The translations under genes and the position numbers were made by a program. A stretch of DNA of 64,000 nt, from assembly GCF_011386835.1 (NCBI RefSeq), contig NC_088794.1, positions 67,776,434 to 67,840,433 on the forward strand, in the 5' to 3' direction. This document shows positions 33,235-44,309 of this stretch, piece after piece. Within the stretch, counting starts at the first letter, position 1, and each line of letters opens with the position of its first letter. The notes beneath the pieces are model-generated. The model ran no database searches. It was not told the origin of the DNA and saw only the letters and a program-made list of their open reading frames with translations. Source of the stretch: Chrysemys picta bellii. Taxonomy: Eukaryota; Chordata; Testudines; Emydidae.

Positions 33235-34875
33235 TAGGGCTGTCAATTAATTGCAGTTAACGCACACAATTAACTCAAAAAAATGTATCGCAATTAAAAA
33301 AATGAATTGTGATTAATCACACTTAGAACAATAGAATACCAATGGAAATTTATTAAATATTTTTGGATGTTTTTCTACATTTTCAATATTGATTTCAATT
33401 ACAACACAGAATACAAAGTGTACAGTGCTCACTTTATATTATCATTTTTGATTACAAATATATGCACTGTAAAAATGATAAACAAAAGAAATAGTATTTT
33501 TCAATTCCCCTCATACAAGTATGGTAGTACAAACTCTATCGTGAAAGTGCAACTTACAAATGCAGATTTATTTTGGTTATATAACTGCACTCAAAAACAA
33601 AACAGTGTAAAACTTTAGAGCCTACAAGTCCACTCAGTCCTACTTCTTAGTCTGCTAATTGATAAGACAAACAAGTTTGTTTACATCGACGGGAGGTACT
33701 GCTGCCTGCTTCTTATTTACAATGTCACCTGAAAGTGAGAACAGGTGTTTGCATGGCATCTTTGTAGCTGGTGTTGCAAGGTATTTACATGCCAGGTATG
33801 CTAAACATTTGTATGCCCCTTCATGCTTTGGCCACCATTTCAGAGGACATGCTTCCATGCTGATGATGCTCGTTAAAAAAATAATGCGTCAATTAAGTTT
33901 GTGACTGTACTCCTTGGGGGAGGGGAGAATTGTATGTCTCCTGCTCTATTTTACCTGCATTCTGGATATATTTTATGTTATAGCAGTCTCAGATGATGAC
34001 CCAGCACATGTTCGTTTTAAGAACACTTTCACAGCAGATTTGACAAAACGCAAAGAAGGTACCAATGTGAGATTTCTAAAAATAGCTACAGCACTCGACC
34101 CCAGGTTTAAGAATCTGAAGTGCCATTGAAAATCGGAGAGGTGTGGATCATGCTTTTAGAAGTCTTAAAAGAGCAACACTCCAGTGCAGAAACTATAGAC
34201 CTCAAACCACCAAAAAAGAAAATTAACCTTCTGCTGGTGGCATCTGCCTCAGACGATGAAAATGAACATTAGTCAGTCTACACTGCTTTGGATCGTTATC
34301 AAGCAGAATACATCATCAGGATGGATGCATGTCCTCTGGTTGAAGCATGAAGGAACATATGAATCTTCAGCACATCTGGCATGTAAATATCGTATAATGC
34401 CAGCTACAACAGTGCGATGTGAATGCCTGTTCTCACTTTCATGTGACATTGTAAACAAGAAGCAGGCAGCATTATCTCCTGCAAATTGTAACCAACCTTG
34501 TTTGTCTGAGTGATTGGCTGACCAAGAACTAGGACTGAGTGGATTTGTGGGCTCTAAAGTTTTACATTGTTTTATTTTTTAATGCACTATTTTGTGTACA
34601 TTTGTAAGTTCAACTTTCATGATTAAGCGATTGCACTACAGTACTTGTATTAGGTGAATTGAAAAATACTATTTCTTTTGTTTATCATTTTTACAGTGCA
34701 AATATTTGTAATAAAAATAATATAAAGTGAGCACTGTACACTTGGTATTCTGTGTTGTAATTGAAATTAATATATTTTAAATAAATGGTATTCTATTGTT
34801 GTTTAACAGCGTGATTAATCACTTTAATCATGCGATTAATCATAATTAATTTTTTTTAATCGCTTGAGAGCCCTA
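33235..34875 (+). mobile_element. Fold-back hAT element with transposase C-terminus
   Basis: The ends are TAGGGCTGTCAA and the inverse of TAGGGCTCTCAA, flanked by the perfect 8-bp duplication TATAAAAT (33227-33234 and 34876-34883). Both arms carry the same sequence in opposite orientation: about 33235-33870 and, inverted, about 34311-34875. The right arm and centre encode, on the plus strand, the hAT dimerisation region in broken frames (CECLFSLSCDIVNKKQAAL near 34420-34480). The left arm carries the inverted counterpart (FSLSGDIVNKKQAA on the minus strand near 33700). The centre (33871-34310) encodes an earlier transposase portion. The element is therefore a rearranged, non-coding derivative with a very long palindrome. 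Confidence 0.87.
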
Positions 34876-34883
34876 TATAAAAT

Positions 34884-35689
34884 TGCTGCTTCTTCCCTGT
34901 GTCAACTGCAATGCATCTCTAGTGATCTTTACTTCTTTGAATACTTTACAAAAATAACCAGAAAGAGCTGTGTGGATTGAATATTGGTTAATAATGGCTA
35001 TAGGGTTAATGTGGTTAATATTGGTTATAAGTTATTGGTTTAAATATCTGCTGGGGAAGAAAGGATGGTTAGAGAACCCCCCATTTCTGTTATCCACATG
35101 TTTAGAAAGTTTTGTCTTGATTTGGCTAGTGGCAAGAGAGACATATTGTGATACATCAATGAAGAAAATTCTCTGCCTGCTTTTGAATGTTTGTTTTTTT
35201 CCCCCCTTAAAATAAAAAGTTGTTAAAATACAAAAAATGTTTGACTTTAAAAGCAGATCATCTCCAGCTAGACAACTGAAAGGCAGCTTCCCAATCCTTT
35301 GGCTGGTCAGGATCTGGGTTGATCTTTGGAACAATTTACAATAGCCTTAGGGCTACTCTAAATTGCCTCAGCTGTTGATGGTTCTAAGGTTCCTTTTCAG
35401 GAGCTGGGGCAAGCTCAAGCACAGTGGTTACCTTGGGCCCTCTCCCTTTTCCCCAGCTACAGTTGCTACAGTGGGAGGGCCAAGCAAGGAGGAAGTAAGG
35501 ACCAGCAAGACTGGCTCAATCAAGTCCAATAGCAAATCTCTGACAAAGGCCTACACCAGTTGCTTCATAGGAAGGTGTAATAATCGTGCAATATGCTGCT
35601 ATGGGACAAAGTGCTCCCCCCAGAGTTCTCAGCTGATCTGTGCACCCTGAAGTATGAGATTTAACATCACTTCCAAAATTTGTTGTTTT
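34884..35689. other. Unassigned intergenic sequence
   Basis: No gene was recognised. A ggttaatattggttataag-type short repeat lies at 34975-35035. Confidence 0.3.
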
Positions 35690-35960
35690 TAACGATAACT
35701 CTGGATATTCTTGCTATGCATAGACATGTCCAATCTCTTCGTGCATCTTGGCCTATTATTTCCTGTGACAATAAGTTCCACAGTTTAATTATTTCCTTTG
35801 ATCAGTTTTTAATTTTCCACACTTTAATTTCATGGGCTGTGCCTTTGGTCTTGTGGTAGTCTTTGTTGCTCGTTATAGTCCCTTTGCCCTGCTGGAGTAG
35901 CACAGCAGGATCAAGTATCTGGCTCAATACATTTAAATAAATATTTAGCTTTATTATCAA
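35690..35960 (-). mobile_element. Very old CR1/L3-like fragment
   Basis: Plus-strand wording such as ataagttccacagtttaatt fits the inverse of an ancient CR1/L3 reverse-transcriptase region. It is heavily decayed. Confidence 0.4.
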
Positions 35961-36984
35961 GTCACCTTTTTATTCCAAGTCACATTGAGCTTACAGTACA
36001 AACCTGTCAAGTGTAAGTACACAGCCTTCAGGTAGTGCTGTTGGAGGCCAACAGCCCAGCCTAGTACCCAAAATAAATGTTAGGGTTTTTTTCTCTTTTA
36101 ATGAGTTTACTCACAAAAGGTAACTGGCACATGCTGCAGGTAGCACAGTAGTGGTATACATGAAACTGTACACAAGTGACCCCCCTCAGGAAGGGCATGT
36201 ATTGAAATGCTCAATCCACCTGCTTTCCTCCAGCAAGCATGAACATGCCAGCTGGAACCCGGTATTGAAACTGATTACAGTACATTAAAAATGACTATTT
36301 GGGATGGGACCAAAACATTTATCATTGCTCATGAAGTTTAAAGAAGAAAAACTAAACACAAAAATCATATGCAGCAAAGCCTAACAGGGCTTTACTTGCA
36401 TGGAATAAAACCAAACATTCTACAGTAAGTGTGGCCGCTCTCTCAGATCCCCAGTCCACCGCTTCTTAAGGGCCCAGTCCTGCAGACACTTACTACAGGG
36501 CGTTCGACTTACTACCATGACTAGTTCCAAAGAAGTTAAGGAGACCACAGGAAGCATTATATGTGGTAGTGTTTGCAGGTGTGGGAGCCCAAGGGAAGTA
36601 AGGGGCATGTACTACTACTGCCAGACCTCCTGTGCACAAGAGCTTTCGTCTTACCATGCAGATTGTGGGGTAAAAGAAAACAAAGGTGGCCCTAAGCAAC
36701 TGTTAGGATTCCTACAATTCTAGGCATGACTGGGCCCTAAAATCAACCCTGTGTAACTCAGAGTAAGCTGAGAGTTGCCCTAAGGTGTGCCATCTAGAAT
36801 GGGCAGTTGGGGGGGGCGGGGTAGGGGGGAGAGCGGTGTTGTCCCCAGTCCCCAACTGTATACAGTGGAAGAGTGGCAGCCAGCGATGGCCCTGGCCCAG
36901 GGCTGGCAGAGTCCAGCGCCCCTGGTGGGCGGCAGAGGGTGAAGCAGTGCCACTAGGTGGTGGGCAGAGGGCGTAGGGTTTCAA
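35961..36984. other. Unassigned intergenic sequence, becoming G-rich to the right
   Basis: No gene was recognised. G-rich runs begin at 36810. Confidence 0.3.
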
Positions 36985-39405
36985 GGGGTCCGGTTTTCAA
37001 CCAGAACTACCTGTCGAAAAGGGACCCTGTCGGCTCCACTGCTGACCAGGCTGTTAAAGATCTGGTCGGTGGAGCAGTGGGGGCCCAGGCCTAAAGCAGG
37101 CTCCCTGGCTCTGCATGGCTCCTGGAAGTGGCTGCCAGGTCCCTGCGGCCCCTAGATTCATGGGCAGCCAGGGAGGCTCTGTGCACTGCCCCTCCCCGAG
37201 GGCTGGGTCAGCAGGTCTCATTGGCTGGAAACCACGACCAATGGGCGCTGCGGTAAGCTTTGCTGGGACCCTGAACCCCTTTCCGTACCGCAACCACCTG
37301 TCCCAGTCTGGAGTCCCCTCCCACACCCAAACTCACGCTTGGCGCCTGCACCTCCCCCCAAACCCCTTGCCCCAGTCTCCTCCCGCACCCCAAACCCTTC
37401 ATCCCTGGCCCCAGCCAGAGCCAGCACCCCCCACCCCAGCCTGGAGCCCCCTCCCACACTCTGAAACCCACATTGATGGCCCCCCCACCCCTTCCCACAC
37501 TCCTCAGCCCCAGCCTGGTGCCCCCGCCCACACCCTAGACTGCTCGGCCCAGTTTTGCACCCCAAACTCAGGTCAGCGCTTGCACCCCACTCCACTGCTG
37601 CAGCCCTGAGCTCCCGCCCATACTCCAAACCCCTCATTTCTGGCCCAGCACCTGCACCCTTTCAGATGGAGTCCCCAACTCCCAATCCTGAGTCCCCTCT
37701 CGCAGTCTGAACCCCATGGCACCAGTCCTGCACCCTGAACCTCTGATTTCTGATTCCACCCCAGAGCTTGCACACTAGGGTTACCATTCGTCCGGATTTA
37801 CCCGGACATGTCCTCCTTTTTCTGCTAAAAATAGCGTCCGGGGGGAATTTGTAAAGCACTCACAATGTCCGGGATTTCCCCCTCCCCCGGCAGAGCAGAG
37901 CGAGCGGCTGGGAGGGCTGCAGGAAAGTCCCGGGCTGGACTCCGGAGCAGCTTCCTCCTCCCTGCATTCTGAGCCTGCAGCTCCTCCTCCTGCAGCCCGG
38001 TCCGGCAGCACTGTGCAGGGCCAGGGACCGGGTTTTGTTGTGCTGGGGAGCTCAGCCACGTGTCCGGCTGGCACAGAGCCCAACACCCTGTTCTGAGCAG
38101 CAGGGTAAGGGGGCCAGGGAGGTTCTGGAGGGGGCAGTCAAGAAACGGGGGGGGGGGCTTTTTGGGGGGAGTGGAGAAAGTTTTGGGCAGTCAGGGTACA
38201 GGTAGGGGGTAGGGTCCTGGGGGGCAGTGGGGGGGGGGTCTTAGGAGGGGGCAGTTAGGGGACAAGGAACAGGGAGTCTTAGGTAGGGGGTGGGGTTCTG
38301 GAGGGCAGTTAGGAGCAGGGTCCCAGGAGGGGGCAGTCAGGGGACAAGGAGCGGGGGGGTAGGGGGCTGGGAGTTCTGGGGGGGAGCTGTCAGGGGGCAG
38401 GAGTGGGGAGAGGGATCGGAGCAGTCAGGGGACAGGGAGCAGAGGGGTTTAGATGGGTTGGGAGTTCTGGGGGGGGCTGTCAGGGGGTGGGGAGTGGTTG
38501 GATGGGGCGTGGGAGTCCCAGGGGTCTGTCTGGGGGTGGGGGTGTGGATAAGGGTTGGGGCAGTCAGGGGACAAGAGGCAAGGAGGCTTAGATAGGGAGT
38601 GGAGTCCTGGGGGGGCAGTTAGGGGCAGGGGTCCCAGGAGGGGGGCAGTCAGGGGACAAGGAACGGGGGGGAGGGTTGGGGGTTTTGGGGGGGGCGGGAA
38701 GTGGGAGGGGCAGGGGCGGGGCTAGGGCGGGGCTCCTCCCATCTCTCTTTTTTGCTTGTTGAAATATGGTAACCCTCCTATTGCACACCCAAAGCCCCCC
38801 CACTCTGAATCCCTTGGAGCCCCTTTCTGGACCCTGAACCCCGGCCTTGCTGGCCACACCCTGGAACTTGCACCCCAGCCCTGAGCCCCCCTCCCACATG
38901 CTGAATGCCTCAGCCCCAGCCAGAAACCCTGCCCTGCACCTCACACCCCACTCTGCCCCCCCCCCACCCCAATCCTCTGCCCCAATGCTGAGCCCCCTCC
39001 AACATGCCAAACCCCTCAGGCCCAGCCCGGAGCCCCCTCATTGTTGGCCCACCCTGGCGCTCGCACCCCCCCCCGCACCCCTCATTCCCCATTGCCACTG
39101 CGAGCCCACACACCCCCAACCCCCCTCCTGCACCCAACCCCTTTCCTCAGCCCTGAGCCCCCCCCTCCAGCCCCATCCTGCACCCCAATTCCCTACCCCA
39201 TCCCTGAGCCCCCTCCCACACTCCAAATCCCTCACCTCCCCAACTAGAGCCCCACAATGAGCCAGTGAGCGAAGGTGGGGATGAGGAATGGCGTGCGTGG
39301 GCCCCAAGCCTCGGGGCAGGGTGGGGGCCTTGGAAAGGGGGGGCATGGGGGCAGAGCAAGGATGTTCAGTTTTCTGCTTTTAGAAATTTGGCAACCACAT
39401 CTTGC
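36985..39405. repeat. C-rich composite repeat region split by a hAT-like element
   Basis: The left part (36985-37767) starts with ggggtccggttttcaacc and turns into C-rich text with recurrent cagcctggagccccctcccac-like words. The right part (38789-39405) continues the same text and ends near tttagaaatttggcaacc. The two halves are interrupted by copy B of the 529-1557 family (37776-38780). The outer unit looks like a separate non-autonomous element with a degenerate C-rich minisatellite, but I could not resolve its termini. Long frames on both strands are compositional. Confidence 0.55.
37776..38780 (+). mobile_element. hAT-like non-autonomous element, copy B
   Basis: Starts TAGGGTTACCAT and ends ATGGTAACCCTCCTA, with a perfect 8-bp duplication TTGCACAC (37768-37775 and 38781-38788). 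It is the reverse orientation of copy A: the ccggatttacccggacatgt end is on the left and the G-rich minisatellite-like block on the right. The right terminus carries a short insertion relative to copy A. Confidence 0.83.
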
Positions 39406-41557
39406 TGGCCCTGGTCCCTATTGAGGCAAGGGGCCATGTCGCGGTGCCCCTGACAGACATGTGGCATCGTGAGAGGGGGCACTATTTAACTGTATACATT
39501 GAGGGGGACACAATGTAAAGGTTTGGCTACCTTCCAAACAGCTTGAATCACCCCTTGCCCCCAGAACGCAGGAGCCCCCCTCCCCTCCCTGTGCTCGCCT
39601 GGCCTCGGTCACTTGACTGGCTCGGCTCTGGCCAGCTGCTGCGCAGGGAGGTGGTGGCTGGGTGGTTTCCAGACGTGGCTTCCAAGGTCCCCCCCCACCC
39701 TGGGCTCTGGCCTCCTGCACATTGGCTAACCCACATCCCTTGTTAAATTCGTCCCTGTGCATGACTCAAACAAACATGAGGGCAGGCATGTAGCCCCACG
39801 GGCCAGCGGTGATCCCATAGTGGGCCCAGCCCTGCAAGCATTGGACAGGACCAGAATCCCCCCCCTCCCCAATGCACAGCTCCATTGGCCTGGCTTTAGC
39901 CTCCCCCCCCCCCGGCCCGGAAATCCAGAAGTCAAATTATGCCTATGCCATCTTTTAGAGCAGTGTCCTAGGGACCAAGCAGTTGGCCAAGGATTCCTGA
40001 AGACGTCACTGTGAACTCTGGCCCTACGTCTCTGGTTGGTGGCTTGCCCCAACTCCTCATCTGAAGACACCTCAGTGCTGGAGGGAGCACTGGCTGCCTG
40101 CTTATGGCAGCTAGAGTAGCCTTGTGCTCTAGTAAAGAGTTCTTTTGGAGAATGACCACCAGTCAATTGTGCCATGAAACCAACCAACCATGTGTGACTG
40201 AAGTAATCCAACTCTCCGTTAACAGCAAACAAAACATCTCTTCCCAGAATGGCCAAATTGGCATTTAAAAGTTTGTTGTAGGCTGAAACTTTTGACAGGG
40301 GGTGGCAAGATCTTGCGGGTTGAGCCCAGGGCTAGCAGTTAGCAACCCTTGAGTTGTAGGCCCAGTTTGACAACAGACTGAGTCATTTAATCCCTGTACC
40401 TCACTTATCCCATTTGTAAAGCTGTGATAATATTATAACCCATCTCACAGAGGTGTGTCTTAGATCTTGTTTGTGCTCCAGTAGAGCAGTGTAAGTAGTA
40501 TGTGCTTTGTTTTACACAATCATTTTACCTCTTATTTAAAACATTCTCAATTAAGTTCCTGTATACGACTGCGGCCACACACCTTTATGGCTAGGCTGTG
40601 TCAACTGCATGCAGCTCATTGTAAAGCGTGTAAAGCAGCCAGTGGGAATACCATGAAGCATTCAGAAAGTCTCCTGGAGCTCCCCCGGGTGCAGTAGAAG
40701 TGTGTACACTCCTATACTCATTCTCAGAGTGTAGCATACAACCCCCAGTATGGCTGGCCATGGTACCGCCTACTTCCCAACCCCACTGGGAACCAGGGTT
40801 CAGACCCCATAGGTAGGTGCCTAACTTCTATTGATTTCTGCTGCTGCAATGATATGATCCTCCGTAGCCTAATTCACATTCCTACCCTGCTATTTTGGAA
40901 ACAAAACACTCTGCCACATGCTTTGCTAATAAAGAAGTGCACTAACTATAGCTGCAGCATACATACCTATGCAAAATGAATGCCATCACTGTCCCTGAGT
41001 CTGCAGATTCATGAATAATCTTATGTTTGTAACAGAGCACACACCTCATCAGTGACAAGTGTCCTTGGAATAGGTAGAAAAGGGCAGGGAGTTAAAGCAG
41101 GGAGTTAAAGCAGCTTTTCTTACCATGGAAATCAAGAACCTGACATTCAAAGGCTTCACGTGCTATAGCACATTTGATGACTCTTGAATATAAAACTAGT
41201 CATTCTAGGACACGGGACACGCCTTTCATAAATGGAATGTGCCAACTAAGCAGCACAGCTTTCATGTTTTAAAAATCAACATTTAATGTTTTGGGGTAAC
41301 ATATTACACAAATAGAAATGTACACAAAGCAGGGACATAAGAACCAGAGAGGTAGTTTGTTTTTATTTACTTTCCACTTTCCACTTGGTGTCACAGATGT
41401 ATGCAAAACATGTACACAACCAAATCCACAGCTTACAACTGCAAAAGGGCTGAATTCATGCTTTCTGTACTCTTGATCCTGCACCACTGGGAGTTTTGTC
41501 ATTTACCTCTCTGGACACTAGCTCAGATTTTATGGTAGCAGTCTTACATGCTAAAGG
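39406..41557. other. Unassigned intergenic sequence
   Basis: No convincing gene was found. The 176-codon minus-strand frame at 39726-40256 has no recognisable domain. About 40370-40460 resembles an inverted MIR-like remnant. The direct repeat gcagggagttaaa lies near 41083-41112. Confidence 0.35.
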
Positions 41558-41565
41558 CCACACAC

Positions 41566-42544
41566 TAGGTGTACCATATCTAACAAATAAAAAAAGAGGA
41601 CCCTCCACGGGCCCTGGCCCCGCCCATTTCCCAACCCCCCCAGCCCCGCCCCAACTCTGCCGCTTCCCCTGCCCAAACTCCGCCCCCCTCCTCCCTCCCA
41701 CTCCCAGCCACGTGGAAAGGGCTGCCCGAAGCGCTACCGGCTTCACAGTTTGCCGGGCAGCCCCCAGACCCTGCGCCCCCCGGCCGGCGCTTCCCCAGCA
41801 CAGCTGGAGCCCGGGAGGGGAAGCGCCCAGCCGGGGACGCAGGGTCTGGAGGCTGCCCGGCAAACCATGAAGCCGGTAGTGCTTGGGCTTCGGGCAACCC
41901 CCTTGCCTCCAGACCCTGCGCCCCCAGCCGGGCACTTCGGGCACTTCCCCTCCCGGGCTCTGCTCCTCCTCTGACTCTTCGGCTCTGTTTAAGAGCCGGG
42001 CTGCCCGAGTGCTACCGGCTTCGGGCAGCCCCCATGCCTCCGGACCCTGCGCCCCCGGCCGGGCACTTCCCCTCCCGGGCTCTGGCGGCGCAGGGTCCGG
42101 AGGTATGGGGGCTGCCCAAAGCCCGTAGCGCTCAGCTCTTAAACAGAGCCGAAGAGTCGGGGAGGAGCAGAGCCGCCGCGGCCGGAGGCTCTGCTCCTCC
42201 CGACTCTTCGGCTCTGTTTAAGAGCCGAGCTGCCCCAGCGCTACCGGCTTCGGGCAGCCCCCATGCCTCCGGACCCTGCGCCGCCGGAGCCCGGGAGGGG
42301 AAGTGCTCGGCCAGCGGCTGGGGTCCGGAGGCAAGGGGGCTGCCCGAAGCCCATAGCGCTCGGGCAGCTCGGCTCTTAAACAGAGCCGAAGAGTCAGAGG
42401 AGGAGCAGAGCCGCCGCGGGAGGGGAAGTGCCTGGCCGGCATTTTCCCGGACATGTTCGGCTTTTTGGCAATTCCCCCCGGACGGGGGTTTGAGTGCCGA
42501 AAAGCAGGACATGTCCGAGAAAAAGAGGACGTATGGTAACCCTA
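41566..42544 (-). mobile_element. hAT-like non-autonomous element, copy C, with alternating inverted modules
   Basis: Starts TAGGTGTACCATAT and ends ATGGTAACCCTA, flanked by a perfect 8-bp duplication CCACACAC (41558-41565 and 42545-42552). The right end shares the ccggacatgt...gaggacgtatggtaaccc style with copies A and B. The interior differs. About 41950-42420 consists of four GC-rich modules of roughly 105 bp in alternating orientation, each holding gactcttcggctctgttt and agcccccatgcctccgg or their inverses. A related older pair lies at 41720-41950. Confidence 0.85.
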
Positions 42545-42552
42545 CCACACAC

Positions 42553-44309
42553 AGTGTGACAAGAGGGCAGGGACACTTCTCTCCATGCACAAGCAGGTTA
42601 TTTCTCTCATGCCCAGGAGATAGGTTCCACTGTGTTGAAAAGCAACAGCACTGTCTTCTAGATTGGTTAGCATGTACTGGTGACTGCACCCCACCTAACT
42701 GCAAACACTAAGCAGCAAACAAGTGCATGTTATTGCACATTCCCCAGGCTCACCTGGATGGATACTGCACCTGCATTGCTGTAGGAGAGGATGCACTGCT
42801 CAGTGCAACCACCTGAGTCAGAATTTAGCTTCTGTAGCAGATTGGTAACTATAGAGGTAAGATAATTTGGCTGCACTGGGCATATACACAACCAATCAAA
42901 TTGCTATAAGTTTCTCTTTGGAGAAATATCTCTTAGCCACCATTCTCCAGAACATGCGCAAAACATTTGCTACTGTAGGAAACAGCTATTGAGTATTAGG
43001 CCAAAATCCAATGTGCTAATCAGCTCCAAAACAACTTTTAATACTACTACATAAGCATATGACTAAAATGGCTCTCAGAAAAATAAAGCACAAAATGGCT
43101 CTCCCCAGTAAGCATTTGTATAAAGCCAGGTGTCTTGCTTTATAGTTATAATTGACTTTAACACTACTATGTGGCAAATGATATATATGAAAACTAATGT
43201 ACAAATAAGACACAGTGCTGTGGGCTTTTGGTTTTAATAGAGATGTACAAACAGACTGCCTGCACATTTTTTTAAGGAAAATGAAGGAAACATTGAGGAA
43301 TCAGATAGCTACTAAAAGCTAGGTTTTGTGACATATCACAAGCTTATGCTGTCACTTCAGACTATAATATGATGCCCAAACTCTGAGAAGTCAAAATTCA
43401 CTCTTTAGTGTTTGTTTGAGATGGATCTGAGCCACAATCTCTGCATCCAAATCCAACTCCTTATTGCGCTTTCAGGGACAGGGCTTTGGTTTGACCTAAC
43501 ACTGAGATGGGACAGCTGTGAAGTCTGGATGTGATCTGAAGCTTGGGATGTTTGGGCCCTGGAGTATTGCTTTAGGCCCCTGCTAAGTATTGGTAGATTG
43601 AATAGATGCTATTCACTGATATTTAATTCCATAATCACTCTGCTATGTTTGAAAGAGGCAGAGGTGCATTTGCAGTACAAATTCTAAACAACTCGCTCGG
43701 TTTCTCACATTCTGACATCAGGAGTGTGAAAATAACCTGTTTCTGTAATCCTGAGTTGTTGGGGGGTGGGGGGAGGAGGAGAGGAAACTAACAGACAAAA
43801 TATGTTGCTGGTTAGCAGAATATATTTTTTAAACCTCCCTTTTCCAAACTGAAACCTGAACAAAGGAAATTCATTTCTGTGAAGGATAGTACCCAAGCAA
43901 CCTGACAGTACTTTGCTGTTATATATACCATTGTGTGTCCCATATTTTTCCGGACTCTACAGCGAGTCTGCAGTACAAATGGGGAGGGTATTTTATCATG
44001 CAAGAAGGATGTCCATCAGCCCCGTCTCTTAAGGGTGCATGAGAAGAAAGATCTTCTTGTGGGCTGGGTTCCAGGAGATCTGGGTTCAGTTCCCAGCTCT
44101 GCCACAGACTTTCTGTGTGATGCTGGGCAAGCCACTGAGGTGGAAGGCTCCTTATTTAGTCCAACATTTAGGCACATCTGGTGGTAAAACGGTTGAGCCA
44201 TCAGGCTTGTCTGACTGTCTACGAAATTTCTCTTGGGGGCAGGAGTATATACACCCAGGGAGTGGAGGGTGGCACTGGAGTCCTTCAGGATACGCAAAGA
44301 CTCACCTGT
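42553..44309. other. Unassigned intergenic sequence
   Basis: No gene was recognised. A MIR-like remnant is visible at about 44060-44130 (ctgggttcagttcccagctc). Confidence 0.35.

Noticed and set aside
37054..39346. Several 90-164 codon frames on both strands
   Set aside because: Same reason: C-rich repeats with few stop codons. No domain and no codon-level conservation visible.
39726..40256. 176-codon minus-strand frame
   Set aside because: No motif, no start context, and composition like its surroundings. Not enough to call a gene.
41456..42711. 162-, 190- and 225-codon frames over the inverted GC modules
   Set aside because: The frames repeat the same peptide forwards and backwards as the DNA modules alternate, so they follow the repeat structure.
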